A stretch of DNA of 35,825 nucleotides. It comes from Plantactinospora endophytica. Its GTDB lineage: Bacteria > Actinomycetota > Actinomycetes > Mycobacteriales > Micromonosporaceae. Location of the stretch: assembly GCF_016862915.1 (NCBI RefSeq), contig NZ_BONW01000053.1:1-35825 (forward strand), written 5' to 3'. This document shows positions 8,300-16,615 of this stretch, piece after piece. Positions within the stretch are counted from its first letter, which is position 1; each line of letters starts with the position of its first letter. The notes below the pieces were generated by a model, which made no database searches, was not told where the DNA came from, and saw only the letters and a list, made by a program, of their open reading frames with translations. Position numbers and translations under genes: made by a program.

Positions 8300-10127
8300 C
8301 CGGCAGGACGACTCCGGCTGCCCCGCCGCCGCGCCGTACCGGCTCCGCCGCTGCGACTAAGCCGTGCCGGCCGGTGAACTCGACGGCCGTGGCGGCGCCC
8401 AGCTCGGCGGTGGCGACGAACGGCGGATGCCCGAGGGCGGCCAGCGCGGTGCCGTACCCGCTGACGAAGGCCGGCTCCGCCTGCGGCACGGCGCTGTTGC
8501 GCTGCGACGCCCGGGGCGCCGCCATCGCCTCCGGCAGCGACATCCCGAGATCGATCCGGTTGACCAGCATCTGCAAGACGGTGGTGATGATGGTGGCGCC
8601 ACCGGGACTGCCGAGGGCCAGAAACGGCCGGCCGTCGCCGTCGAGGACGATCGTCGGCGACATCGAACTGCGGGGGCGCTTGCCCGGCGCGGGCAGGTTC
8701 GGGTCCGGGGCCGCACCGGGCGGCTGGACGAACGTGAAGTCGGTCAGCTCGTTGTTCAGCAGGAATCCGCGTCCGGGTACCACCATCGCGTTGCCGCCGG
8801 TCTGCTCGATCGTCAACGTGTACTCGACGACGTTGCCCCACCGGTCCGCCACGGTCAGGTTGGTGGTGCTCTGCCCCGGGTTCCCCTCGGCACCGGCCAG
8901 GGCGGTCCCGCAGCCGCCGTAGCGGCCGTCGGGGTCGCCCGGTGGTACCGGCTTCGGTGCCGCGCGGGCGGGGTCGAGTCGACAGGCCCGCTCGGCCGCG
9001 TACCGGTCGTCGAGCAGTTCGGCGAGGATCCGCCGGGAGGTGCCGTCGCCGACGTACCGGTTCCGGTCGGCGTAGGCGAGGGCGCTCGCCTCGAGGTAGT
9101 GGTGCAGCGCCTCGGTCACCGTCAGCCTCGACAGGTCGAACCGCTCCAGGATGTTGAGCGCCTCGCCGACCGCGACGCCGCCGCTGGACGGCGTCGACAT
9201 GCCGTACACCTGGTAGCCCCGGTAGTCGGACCGGGTCGGTGCGGGAAAACGCAGCGCGTAGTGGGCGAGGTCGGTCCGGGTCAGCCCGCCGGCCAGGATC
9301 GGGAACTGCCACGGCGCGGTCGGGTCGGCGGCGACCGGTGGACGGCGTACCGCTGCGACGAGGTCCGCGCCGATCGGGCCGGTGTAGAAGGCGCCGATGC
9401 CCTGCCGGGCGATCTGCCGGTAGGTGTCGGCCAGGTCCCGGTTGCGCTGGACCGCACCGACCGCCGGTGGCTGCCCGTCCGGCAGGTAGAGCGACCGGGT
9501 CGCGTCGAACTGGGCGAACGCCGCCGCGTTGTCGGCCACCTGCTGCCGGAACGTCGCGTCGACCGGGAAACCCCGTTCGGCCACCTCGGCCGCCGGGGCG
9601 AGCGCCGCCGACAGCGGCCGGCTGCCCCACCTGCGCAGCGCCTCGTGCCAGGTCTTGAGCGTCCCGGGTACGCCGACCGACAGACCGCTGACCCGGGCCT
9701 GCTGGAACGGGTACGCCGTCCCGGTGGCCGGGTCGACGAAGGAGTCCTCGCGCATCGCCGCAGGCGCCGACTCCCGGCCGTCGACGGTGTGCACCTGTCG
9801 GGTACGCGCGTCGTAGTAGACGAGGAACCCGCCCCCGCCGATGCCGGCCGAGAACGGTTCGGTCACGCCGAGCGTGGCGGCTGCGGCCACCGCCGCGTCG
9901 ACCGCGTTACCGCCGCGCCGCAGTACGTCCAGGCCGATCGCCGTCGCGGTCGGGTCGACGGTGGAGACGGCACCGCCGTACCCGTGTGCGGTGGGCGTCT
10001 TCGGCGGTTCGCCGGGGCGGCCGACGGCGCCCGGCCCGGCGCTGGCCGGTGCCGGCACGGCGACCAGGGTGACGGCGACGACGGCGGCGACCACCGTCCG
10101 GGACGGTGCCCTCTGCACGAGCCTCAT
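8292..10127 (-). CDS. ggt: Gamma-glutamyltransferase (secreted)
   Basis: This is a 611-residue gamma-glutamyltransferase, which hydrolyses or transfers the gamma-glutamyl group of glutathione and related compounds outside the membrane. A signal peptide covers about residues 1-30 (hydrophobic VVAAVVAVTLVAVPAP then ASA). The N-terminal GGT signature is GLDVLRRGGNAVDAAVAAAA. The autoprocessing site is QSTTNLTVADRWGN. The first Thr of the TTN triplet (near residue 421) becomes the catalytic N-terminus of the small subunit. The oxyanion/binding element LGSPGGATIITTVLQ is present. I placed the start at the ATG at 10127 because GGAGG lies seven bases before it. A GTG four codons upstream overlaps that ribosome site. 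All hallmark residues are intact, so an active enzyme is likely. Confidence 0.95.
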   Translation of the reverse strand: MRLVQRAPSRTVVAAVVAVTLVAVPAPASAGPGAVGRPGEPPKTPTAHGYGGAVSTVDPTATAIGLDVLRRGGNAVDAAVAAAATLGVTEPFSAGIGGGGFLVYYDARTRQVHTVDGRESAPAAMREDSFVDPATGTAYPFQQARVSGLSVGVPGTLKTWHEALRRWGSRPLSAALAPAAEVAERGFPVDATFRQQVADNAAAFAQFDATRSLYLPDGQPPAVGAVQRNRDLADTYRQIARQGIGAFYTGPIGADLVAAVRRPPVAADPTAPWQFPILAGGLTRTDLAHYALRFPAPTRSDYRGYQVYGMSTPSSGGVAVGEALNILERFDLSRLTVTEALHHYLEASALAYADRNRYVGDGTSRRILAELLDDRYAAERACRLDPARAAPKPVPPGDPDGRYGGCGTALAGAEGNPGQSTTNLTVADRWGNVVEYTLTIEQTGGNAMVVPGRGFLLNNELTDFTFVQPPGAAPDPNLPAPGKRPRSSMSPTIVLDGDGRPFLALGSPGGATIITTVLQMLVNRIDLGMSLPEAMAAPRASQRNSAVPQAEPAFVSGYGTALAALGHPPFVATAELGAATAVEFTGRHGLVAAAEPVRRGGGAAGVVLPAR

Positions 10128-10541
10128 TTGCGCCTCCACGGTCCGGTTGCGTCCTTGATATGCCCTCGGCGTCGTCCGGGCAACCGGGACGGGGCGACCG
10201 GAGGCCGGTGCCGGGCCGGTGATGTGGACCGAACGTCGCCACGCCGACCTACCACGTCGAGGGTGCGGTTGTCGCCGCCGGAAGCCCTTGCCCCCGGGAC
10301 CGCCCCGGTGCCCGCTCCCCCGCCGCCCGGCGCGACGGGCTGGTCGGCCCGGTGGAAAGGATCTGGTAACCGTCTGCGGCGATCCTGCTCGGAGTCGGTA
10401 CGGGGAGGACGGTCCGGATCACCGCCGGGCCGCGACGGTCCATCGTGGACCAGAGTCGCGGCCGGCGGTGTCCTGGTCGCCGGAGACGTCGGCCGGGCGG
10501 GACCAGCTTCCCGATCGGGGGCGGTCCGTCCTTCCCGACGT

Positions 10542-10559
10542 CGACGTGCCGGCACGTCG
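10542..10559. repeat. Perfect 18-bp palindrome
   Basis: CGACGTGCCGGCACGTCG is fully self-complementary with no spacer. It lies eight bases from a second, longer palindrome. It could be a protein-binding site or part of a compound terminator. Confidence 0.6.
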
Positions 10560-10567
10560 TTGTAACG

Positions 10568-10595
10568 CGGGCGGTGTGGCCGGCCACACCGCCCG
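10568..10595 (-). terminator. Perfect 28-bp palindrome, probable terminator or operator
   Basis: Fourteen bases on each side of the centre at 10581/10582 pair without mismatch (core GTGTGGCCGGCCACAC). It lies about 90 bp beyond the stop of the minus-strand gene at 10684, so a hairpin terminator for that gene is likely. A zero-length loop and the lack of a T-run leave a dimeric-protein operator as an alternative. Confidence 0.5.
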
Positions 10596-10683
10596 TAAAG
10601 CTTCCTAGGACAATAGGTTGCGGAGGTCGCCGGCCCTCCGACGGTCCATGGTGGAGCGGGGCGGGGCCGGGTGCGGCGTGGGA

Positions 10684-11064
10684 TCAGGCGTACGGCGGCT
10701 GCCCCGGGCCGGAGACCGGCTGCGTCGACGTCGGGTACGCCGGCTGGGGCCGGACCGCCCCGGGCGGCGGAGCCATCGCGGGCGGCGCGGAGAGCGGGAT
10801 CGGCGGGACCGGCGGGACCGCCACGTTCCGGCCGACCTGGAAGCCCACCGCACCGACCATCGTCACCAGACTTCCGATCGCGGTGACGATCGCCATCGTC
10901 TTCCAGCCCTCCACCTCCAGTTGACAGGACGGGCTCGCCGCCTCGCTGCTGGTCGAGCACGCCGCCGCCATGGCGATCACGAAGAAGGTGGCGACCACCA
11001 GGCCGACGAGGGAGAAGATAAGGAAGACGGTGAACCCGGGGTGCACTCGTACACGCTGCTGCAT
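10684..11064 (-). CDS. Small two-TM protein with Pro-rich tail
   Basis: The protein has 126 residues, with membrane segments at about 12-35 (FTVFLIFSLVGLVVATFFVIAM) and 52-73, and a proline-rich cytoplasmic or external tail over 84-126 (PPVPPIPLSAPPAMAPPPG). Two cysteines, in AACSTS and SCQLE, lie in the loop between the membrane segments and could form a disulfide. I do not recognise the family. Such short membrane proteins with Pro-rich tails are common and uncharacterised in actinomycetes. I chose the ATG at 11064. No ribosome site precedes it, but TACACT lies eight bases upstream, as expected for a leaderless message. A longer reading frame upstream starts in poorly coding sequence. Confidence 0.7.
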   Translation of the reverse strand: MQQRVRVHPGFTVFLIFSLVGLVVATFFVIAMAAACSTSSEAASPSCQLEVEGWKTMAIVTAIGSLVTMVGAVGFQVGRNVAVPPVPPIPLSAPPAMAPPPGAVRPQPAYPTSTQPVSGPGQPPYA

Positions 11065-11246
11065 GCTCGCGGAGTGTAGGCGACCCGCCCGTCGGCCGTG
11101 ACCCGCCGACCGCCGACGGCGTCCCCTGTGGAGCGGTGGGTCGGTGGAGCCTCGGCCGAGCAGGCGGACCGCCAGTCTGGCCGGGATGAAGTCCATCGGG
11201 AGACGGTCAGGATCCGGCCCGTTTCGAGCCGAGGTGCGGCCGGGAT

Positions 11247-12431
11247 CTAGCCGAGTCGGCGGGCGGCCAGCTCGGCGAGCAGGGCGGCGCCGTCGGCCAG
11301 TACGCTGTCGTCGTAGACCGCCCGGGGCGAGTGGTTGCCGGGTGCCGTCACCGGGTCGTCGGTGGCGCAGGCGCCGAGGAAGACGAACGCTCCGGGAACC
11401 CGCCCGAGCACCCGGGAGAAGTCCTCCGAACCGGTCATCGGATGGCGCATGTCGGTGAACCGCTCCGCACCGAACATCTCCCGTACGGTCGTCGCGGCGA
11501 ACTCGTGCTCGACCGGGTCGTTGACGGTGACCGGATACTCCGGCTCGTACCGCACCTCGGCGCGCAGGCCGTGTGCCGCCGCGATCTGCTCGCAGAGTCG
11601 TACCGCGTGCCGACCCAGCTCGTCGTGCACCGAGGGGTCGAAGGCCCGGACGGTCGCCTCGAAGGTCGCCTCGTCCGGGATCACGTTGCGCCGGGTGCCG
11701 GCGTGGAAGGTGCCGACGGTGAGCACCACCGGCTCGAACGCGTCGAACCGTCGGGTGACCATCGTCTGTAGCGCGGTGACCATCTCGCAGGCCACCGGCA
11801 CCGGGTCCAGCGTCACGTGCGGCCGGGAGCCGTGCCCGCCCGCCCCGACGACCGTGACGAAGAGCCCGGCCGAGCCGGCCATCAACGGGCCGGGACGGGA
11901 CGAGAAGACGCCCCGGTCGAGGATGGACGAGAGCACGTGCAACCCGTACGCGGCCTCGACCGGGCGGCCGGCGGCGGCCAGTACCCCCTCGTCGATCATG
12001 TGCCCGGCGCCGTTGTAGCCCTCCTCGCCCGGCTGGAACATGAAGACCACGTCGCCGGCGAGTTCGGCGCGGCGGGCGGCGAGCAGTCGCGCCGCTCCGA
12101 CCAGCCCGGCGGTGTGCAGGTCGTGGCCGCAGGCGTGCATCACACCGTCGTGCCGCGAGCGGTAGTCGACGCCGCTGCTCTCGGTGATCGGCAGCGCGTC
12201 CATGTCGCCTCGGAGCAGCACCGCCGGCCCGGGGGCGCCGCCGCGCAGTACCGCCGTGATCGAGGAGAGGCCGGCGCCGGTGCTGATCTCCAACGGCAGG
12301 GGTTCGAGGGCGGCCAGCACCCGTTCCTGGGTACGCGGCAGGTGCAGGCCCTCCTCCGGGATCTGGTGCAACTCCCGGCGCAGCCCGGCCAGCTCGTCCT
12401 GGATCTCCGCCGCATCCTCGCGCAGGCTCAT
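11247..12431 (-). CDS. M20-family amidohydrolase (aminoacylase/IAA-amide hydrolase type)
   Basis: The 394-residue metallo-amidohydrolase belongs to the M20D group (hippurate hydrolase, indole-acetyl-amino-acid hydrolase, N-acetyl-diaminopimelate deacetylase). The metal and catalytic residues are visible: LLRGDMDALPI near 72-82, HACGHD with Cys101 and His103, QPGEEG with Glu136/137, YGLH with His164, and a C-terminal NHSPRAVYDD. The dimerisation lid falls around GAGGHGSRPH. There is no signal peptide, so it acts in the cytosol on an N-acyl or N-aryl amino acid that cannot be fixed from sequence. GGGGGAGACGG precedes the ATG at 12431. A good promoter lies further upstream (12535-12562). Confidence 0.93.
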   Translation of the reverse strand: MSLREDAAEIQDELAGLRRELHQIPEEGLHLPRTQERVLAALEPLPLEISTGAGLSSITAVLRGGAPGPAVLLRGDMDALPITESSGVDYRSRHDGVMHACGHDLHTAGLVGAARLLAARRAELAGDVVFMFQPGEEGYNGAGHMIDEGVLAAAGRPVEAAYGLHVLSSILDRGVFSSRPGPLMAGSAGLFVTVVGAGGHGSRPHVTLDPVPVACEMVTALQTMVTRRFDAFEPVVLTVGTFHAGTRRNVIPDEATFEATVRAFDPSVHDELGRHAVRLCEQIAAAHGLRAEVRYEPEYPVTVNDPVEHEFAATTVREMFGAERFTDMRHPMTGSEDFSRVLGRVPGAFVFLGACATDDPVTAPGNHSPRAVYDDSVLADGAALLAELAARRLG

Positions 12432-12802
12432 CCGTCTCCCCCGCCTGGTCGTACCGCCGTGGCCGTCCCCGCCGAGGTCCCGGCCGGCCGCCCTGTCCGG
12501 GCTGGTCCGCGCCCCGGCCTCGGGGATATCCGAGATCCTACGGAGCCGGCCCCGGCGATCAAGTGTCATGATCATGCGCCCTCGTGGGACGTGACGAACG
12601 GCACGCCGGAAACGCCCCGTCGGTGTCGCCTGCCAGGTCGGGGCGGGACCGGCGGTCGGATGGCCGGGAGGGGTCCGGTCGTCGGAGCGTGGATGGCCGG
12701 AGGATGTCGGTCGGCCGTCCGGCTGGCACGACCCGCGACCGGTCGTTATGGTGCCGACGGCGCGCCCACCCGGCGCGCCCCACCGTCTAGGAAAGGCGCG
12801 GA
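12432..12802. other. Divergent intergenic region
   Basis: The 371 bp separate the divergent M20 and phosphoesterase genes. Apart from the promoter at 12535-12576 I see no gene, RNA or strong hairpin. The plus-strand side leads into the AGGAAAGG ribosome site of the phosphoesterase gene. Confidence 0.5.
12535..12576 (-). promoter_or_regulatory. Promoter of the M20 amidohydrolase gene with adjacent palindrome
   Basis: On the minus strand TTGATC (12557-12562) and TAGGAT (12535-12540) are separated by 16 bp, a sigma-70-like pair pointing at the gene that starts at 12431. The perfect palindrome CATGATCATG (12567-12576) lies immediately upstream of the -35 and could be an operator. Confidence 0.5.
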
Positions 12803-14593
12803 ATGACCCCTCTCACCGGCCCTTCGCGACGCCAGGTGCTCGCCGTCGCCGCAGCGGCCGCAGCGGCACCGATCGTCGGGGCCGCACCGGCACAGGCACA
12901 CGGGCCGAGCAGGCCGAAGACCTACGACCTGACCGTGCTCGGCACCTCGGACACCCACGGCAACGTCTACAACTGGGACTACTACCGCGACGCGGAATAC
13001 GACGACAGCGCGCACAACGACGTCGGCGTGGCGAAGCTGGCCAGCCTGGTGAAGCAGATCCGGGCCGAGCGGCGCGGCCGGGCGACGCTGGTACTCGACG
13101 CCGGTGACACCATCCAGGGCACCTCGCTGGCGACGTACTACGCCAAGCAGGAGCCGATCACCTCCACCGGCGAGACGCACCCGATGGCCCGGGCGATGAA
13201 CATCCTCGACTACGACGCGGTGACCCTGGGCAACCACGAGTTCAACTACGGGCTCCCGCTGCTCGACAAGTGGATCCGGCAGCTCGGTTTTCCGGCGCTC
13301 GCCGCGAACGCGGTCAACGAGCGCACCGGCAAGCCGGCGTTCACGCCGTACGTCATCAAGAAGGTGTCGCTCGGGCACGGCGCCCCGACGCTGCGGGTCG
13401 GCATCCTCGGCCTGACCAACCCCGGTACCGCGATCTGGGACCGGGGGCACGTCGAGGGGAAGCTCCGCTTCGAGGACATGGTCAGCACCGCCGCGAAGTG
13501 GGTGCCGGTGATGCGCGAGCGCGGCGCCGACCTCGTGCTGATCTCGGCGCACGGCGGCGACAGCGGCACCTCCAGTTACGGGCCGGAACTGCCGAACGAG
13601 AACCCGTGCGCGCTCATCGCCGAGCAGGTGCCGGGGATCGACGCGATCCTGTTCGGGCACGCCCACGCCGAGGTGGTGGAGCGGTTCGTCACCAACACCC
13701 GGACCGGTGAGCGGGTACTGATGTCGGAGCCGTCGCGGTGGGGTCAGCGGCTGACCCGGATGGACTTCACCCTGGAGCGGGACCGCAACCGTTGGCGGAT
13801 CACCGGCAAGCGGGCGACGATGCTGAACAGCAACACCGTGCCGGAGGACCCGAAGGTGCTCGCGGCGGTACGCCGGCAGCACGCCAAGACGGTGGCGTAC
13901 GTCAACCAGGTGGTCGCCACCTCGGCGGTGGAGTTGTCGGCGGCGGAGTCCCGCTACAAGGACACCCCGATCCTCGACTACATCAACAGGGTGCAGACCG
14001 ACGTCGTCACCGCCGCGCTGGCCGGTGGCCAGTACGCCGACCTACCGGTGCTGTCGATCGCCGCCCCGTTCAGCCGTACCGCGGTCTTCCCGGCCGGCGA
14101 CGTACGGATCAAGGACGTGGCCGGACTCTACATCTACGACAACACCCTGGAGGCCGTACTCGTCAGCGGCGCCGAGCTGCGCGCCTACCTGGAGTACTCG
14201 GCGAAGTACTTCCGCACCCTCGGGCCGGGCGCGCCGGTCGACCCGGCGCAGATCAACGACCCGAGCGTGCCGGACTACAACTACGACACCATCTCCGGTG
14301 TCGACTATGACATCGACATCAGCAGGCCGGTCGGCCAGCGGATCACCAGCCTGACCCACCCGGGCGGCGGAGCGGCGGTCGCCGACACCGACCAGTTCAT
14401 GATCGCGGTGAACAACTACCGGCGCAGCGGCGGCGGCAACTTCCCCGGCATCGTGAAGCCGCAGATCTACAACGAGCAGCAGGAGATCCGCCAGTTGCTG
14501 ATCGACTGGGCGCAGGACCGGGGCAGCATCGACCCGGCCGACTTCTTCCAGCCGAACTGGCGACTGGTCCGCGAGGGCGTACCGGTCTTCTGA
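12803..14593 (+). CDS. Tat-exported CpdB/5'-nucleotidase-type phosphoesterase
   Basis: The 596-residue enzyme has a Tat signal (SRRQVLAVAAAAAAAP, cleavage after AQA near residue 32). It then has a calcineurin-like metallophosphoesterase domain over about 40-300 and a 5'-nucleotidase C-terminal domain over about 340-580. Metal ligands and catalytic motifs are SDTHGN (Asp50, His52), DAGDTIQG (Asp102), GNHEFNYG (143-150), SAHGGD and FGHAHAE. The insert NWDYYRD after the first motif is typical of 2',3'-cyclic-nucleotide 2'-phosphodiesterase/3'-nucleotidases (CpdB, YfkN), so that activity is more likely than plain 5'-nucleotidase. It would scavenge phosphate and nucleosides outside the cell. AGGAAAGG precedes the ATG. 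A strong hairpin follows the gene. Confidence 0.93.
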   Translation: MTPLTGPSRRQVLAVAAAAAAAPIVGAAPAQAHGPSRPKTYDLTVLGTSDTHGNVYNWDYYRDAEYDDSAHNDVGVAKLASLVKQIRAERRGRATLVLDAGDTIQGTSLATYYAKQEPITSTGETHPMARAMNILDYDAVTLGNHEFNYGLPLLDKWIRQLGFPALAANAVNERTGKPAFTPYVIKKVSLGHGAPTLRVGILGLTNPGTAIWDRGHVEGKLRFEDMVSTAAKWVPVMRERGADLVLISAHGGDSGTSSYGPELPNENPCALIAEQVPGIDAILFGHAHAEVVERFVTNTRTGERVLMSEPSRWGQRLTRMDFTLERDRNRWRITGKRATMLNSNTVPEDPKVLAAVRRQHAKTVAYVNQVVATSAVELSAAESRYKDTPILDYINRVQTDVVTAALAGGQYADLPVLSIAAPFSRTAVFPAGDVRIKDVAGLYIYDNTLEAVLVSGAELRAYLEYSAKYFRTLGPGAPVDPAQINDPSVPDYNYDTISGVDYDIDISRPVGQRITSLTHPGGGAAVADTDQFMIAVNNYRRSGGGNFPGIVKPQIYNEQQEIRQLLIDWAQDRGSIDPADFFQPNWRLVREGVPVF

Positions 14594-15013
14594 GCGGATG
14601 CCCGCTCCGGCCGTCCGGGGCGGGCGTCCACGGGTTCGTCGCCGACCGGGCAGGACACCGGTGGCGACCGGAGGTACGGCGAGGCGCCCGGCCGATGTCC
14701 CGGTCGGGCGCCTCCGCGTTTCCAGGTATGGGAGGACTTACTCCGCCGGCCGCCGGTCGAGGGTCTGCGCGGTCAGCGGCCGGTTACCGCTCGACGTACG
14801 ACCGGGCGGCACGAGCGGGTTTAAGCCGTCCGTGCCAAGGGGAGACAGCTTCCCCTGGCTGCGGACACGCTGCGCACCAGGAACGTGCGCCGGCCGCGTT
14901 CTGGACCAGCGACGCGCTTCGGACGTGCTCCGGGCCAGGGACGCGCTCCGGGTCGGGGTGGTGCAGCGGTGTCGGAGCGGTCGGTGGAACCGGCCGGACG
15001 AGGAGGAGTCGAG
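14594..15013. other. Long non-coding gap upstream of the H1-like gene
   Basis: Besides the terminator at 14681-14714 there is a short AGGGGA/TCCCCT hairpin at about 14836-14859 and three degenerate 12-mers of the form GACGYGCTYCGG between 14917 and 14960. No gene is supported. The H1-like gene's promoter must lie here but is not obvious. Confidence 0.5.
14681..14714 (+). terminator. Hairpin terminator after the phosphoesterase gene
   Basis: Arms 14681-14694 and 14701-14714 pair over 14 bp with a single G-T wobble and a 6-nt loop. The hairpin is about 90 bp beyond the stop. A T-run is weak, as usual in GC-rich actinomycetes. Confidence 0.75.
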
Positions 15014-15487
15014 GTGGCCGACGCACGACGAGCAGGCCCGATCCGATCCACCGTCAGCGAACCGCGCCGGCCGGCGCACGGTCGCGGGGGCAGCACGCGT
15101 ACCGCCACGCGGCCGGCCGCCGCCCGCAAGGCGACCGGCGCGAAGAAGGCTCCCGCCAAGCGGACCACGGCGGCGAAGAAGGTCGCCACCGCGACGCGGC
15201 GGGCCACCGGGGCGACGGCGGCGAAGAGCCCGACGAAGCGACCTGGTACCGCAGCGAAGGCGACGAAGAAGGCCGCCCCGGCCAAGCGGACCGCGCCGTC
15301 GAAGCGGGTACCTGCGAAGAAGGCCACGGCGACGAAGCGCACGGCGACGACTGCCACGACACGGAAGCGCACCGCGCCGAACGCCACGGCGCGGAAACGC
15401 ACCGCAGGCGGCGCCTCGGCGAGCAGGAGCACGGCAGGCAGGGGTACGGCGAAGAAGGCCGCCCGGAAGGCGACCAGGTCGCGGTAA
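15014..15487 (+). CDS. Histone H1-like Lys/Arg/Ala-rich protein
   Basis: This 157-residue protein is extremely basic. After about 30 N-terminal residues it consists of repeated KKA, AKRT and ARKRT elements (for example KKAPAKRTTAAKK, KATKKAAPAKRTAPSKR and TARKRTAGG), the composition of histone H1 C-terminal tails. Similar tails occur on actinobacterial HupB, but the HU fold itself is absent here. It probably binds DNA or RNA non-specifically, compacting the chromosome. The GTG at 15014 is chosen because AGGAGG stands ten bases upstream. The reading frame continues upstream without coding character. The low-complexity composition makes homology claims weak, and replication slippage is a likely source of length variation. 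Confidence 0.75.
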   Translation: MADARRAGPIRSTVSEPRRPAHGRGGSTRTATRPAAARKATGAKKAPAKRTTAAKKVATATRRATGATAAKSPTKRPGTAAKATKKAAPAKRTAPSKRVPAKKATATKRTATTATTRKRTAPNATARKRTAGGASASRSTAGRGTAKKAARKATRSR

Positions 15488-15521
15488 CCGGCGCCGGCCC
15501 GTCCCGGTGTTCCGGCCCGGG

Positions 15522-16463
15522 TCAGAGCTTGGGGATGACGGCGGCGATCGTCGTCGCGACGAGCGGGCCGACGATCAGCAGGCCGGACTGCAATTCGCCG
15601 ATAGTGGTGCGGTTGACGCCGAGGATCTCCTCCAGCTTGATGCGGTCCTCGGCGGCGGCGATCAGGTCCGCCTTCGCCACGTGCGCGATGTCGGAGAACT
15701 CGTCGACGTACACCTGACAGCGACGGCGCAGCAGGGTGGCCGTCGGCACGTGTACCAGCGCGATGAGGATCGAGCCGGCGGCGCCGATGACGAACGCGGT
15801 GGACTGGGGAATCTTCTCCGAACTCCCCCAGCCGACGGCGGCGGCGCTGACCAGCACCATCACCAGCAGCAGCGAGCCCATCATCTGGAGTACCCGGGCG
15901 AGCATCCGGCGCAGCCGCATCAGCGCCGCCAACTGCTCGCCGGGAGTGCCGGTGAGGCCGCGCATCGAGACGATCCGCAGACCGGCCAGCGTCGCCCCGG
16001 CCGGTAGCGCGCCGAGCACGACGAGGGAGACGAAGGCGAGGGCCCGCCAGGTGAGTCCGCTGCCCAGGATGGCGTGCGCGGTGGCGACACACCCGACCAC
16101 CAGTACCAGGAAGGCCAGCACCGACGGCACGACCCGGCGCACCGGTACCCGCTGGATCTGTTGCAGGTCGTGCCAGCGGGCCACGCCCGAGCCGACCGTC
16201 GACCCGCTGAGGGCGCCGAGCAGGCCCGCGACGGACGCCCAGAGCAGCCACTGGGTGCGGAACTGCGGCTCGTGCCGGTCCGGGTTGGAGAAGGCCACCG
16301 CGATCGCCGCCGCCGCGCCCGCCGCCATCATCAGCGTCCGGACCACCCGGGGCCAGCCGACGAGCCCCAGCGGACGCGGCGTCGTCCCGCGTTGCTGGGG
16401 CTCGGCTGCCGACTCGGCGGCGGTGGTCGTCGACGCGGTCGGCGGCGCATCCAGGGTGGTCAT
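15522..16463 (-). CDS. Seven-TM membrane protein of unknown function
   Basis: The 313-residue protein has a Thr/Ala-rich cytoplasmic start (1-35). Seven hydrophobic segments follow, near 38-57, 71-92, 110-132, 137-162, 191-212, 220-243 and 287-311. A charged amphipathic stretch between segments six and seven (YVDEFSDIAHVAKADLIAAAEDRIKLEEILGV) looks like a coiled coil. I do not recognise a family and see no transporter or enzyme motif. The gene ends 34 bp from the end of the convergent H1-like gene and lies downstream, on the same strand, of the aldo/keto reductase's neighbourhood only by position. The ATG at 16463 is the first start in the frame. Confidence 0.75.
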   Translation of the reverse strand: MTTLDAPPTASTTTAAESAAEPQQRGTTPRPLGLVGWPRVVRTLMMAAGAAAAIAVAFSNPDRHEPQFRTQWLLWASVAGLLGALSGSTVGSGVARWHDLQQIQRVPVRRVVPSVLAFLVLVVGCVATAHAILGSGLTWRALAFVSLVVLGALPAGATLAGLRIVSMRGLTGTPGEQLAALMRLRRMLARVLQMMGSLLLVMVLVSAAAVGWGSSEKIPQSTAFVIGAAGSILIALVHVPTATLLRRRCQVYVDEFSDIAHVAKADLIAAAEDRIKLEEILGVNRTTIGELQSGLLIVGPLVATTIAAVIPKL

Positions 16464-16534
16464 GGCAGCAGACTCTAGAGGCGCCGTCGCGCCGCCGGGG
16501 TGCGAGGGTCGGGCCAGGACGGACCGGTGTCCGA

Positions 16535-16615
16535 TCAGGACCGACCGGCTCCCCCGGTGAGCGGGGCAGTACCGGTCAGGGCCGACCGGCTCGCCGGTGG
16601 ACGGGTCAGTACCGG
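16535..16615. repeat. 41-bp imperfect tandem duplication overlapping a stop codon
   Basis: Copies at 16535-16575 and 16576-16615 differ by about five substitutions and one indel. The second copy contains the last codons and TGA stop of the aldo/keto reductase gene, so the gene end appears to have been duplicated into the intergenic space. Confidence 0.75.

Larger units (their letters stand above)
10128..10683. other. Gene-free stretch with palindromes
   Basis: No convincing gene lies in these 556 bp. Reading frames here lack codon bias and domain similarity. The stretch holds the promoter region of the gamma-glutamyltransferase gene, a short hairpin GGTCCATCGTGGACC at 10438-10452, and two perfect palindromes (10542-10559 and 10568-10595) nearer the end of the small membrane-protein gene. 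Confidence 0.6.

Noticed and set aside
7324-9630. A 768-codon frame antisense-shifted across the GGT and TPR genes
   Set aside because: It is an off-frame reading of two well-supported genes on the same strand and has Arg/Gly-rich noise composition.
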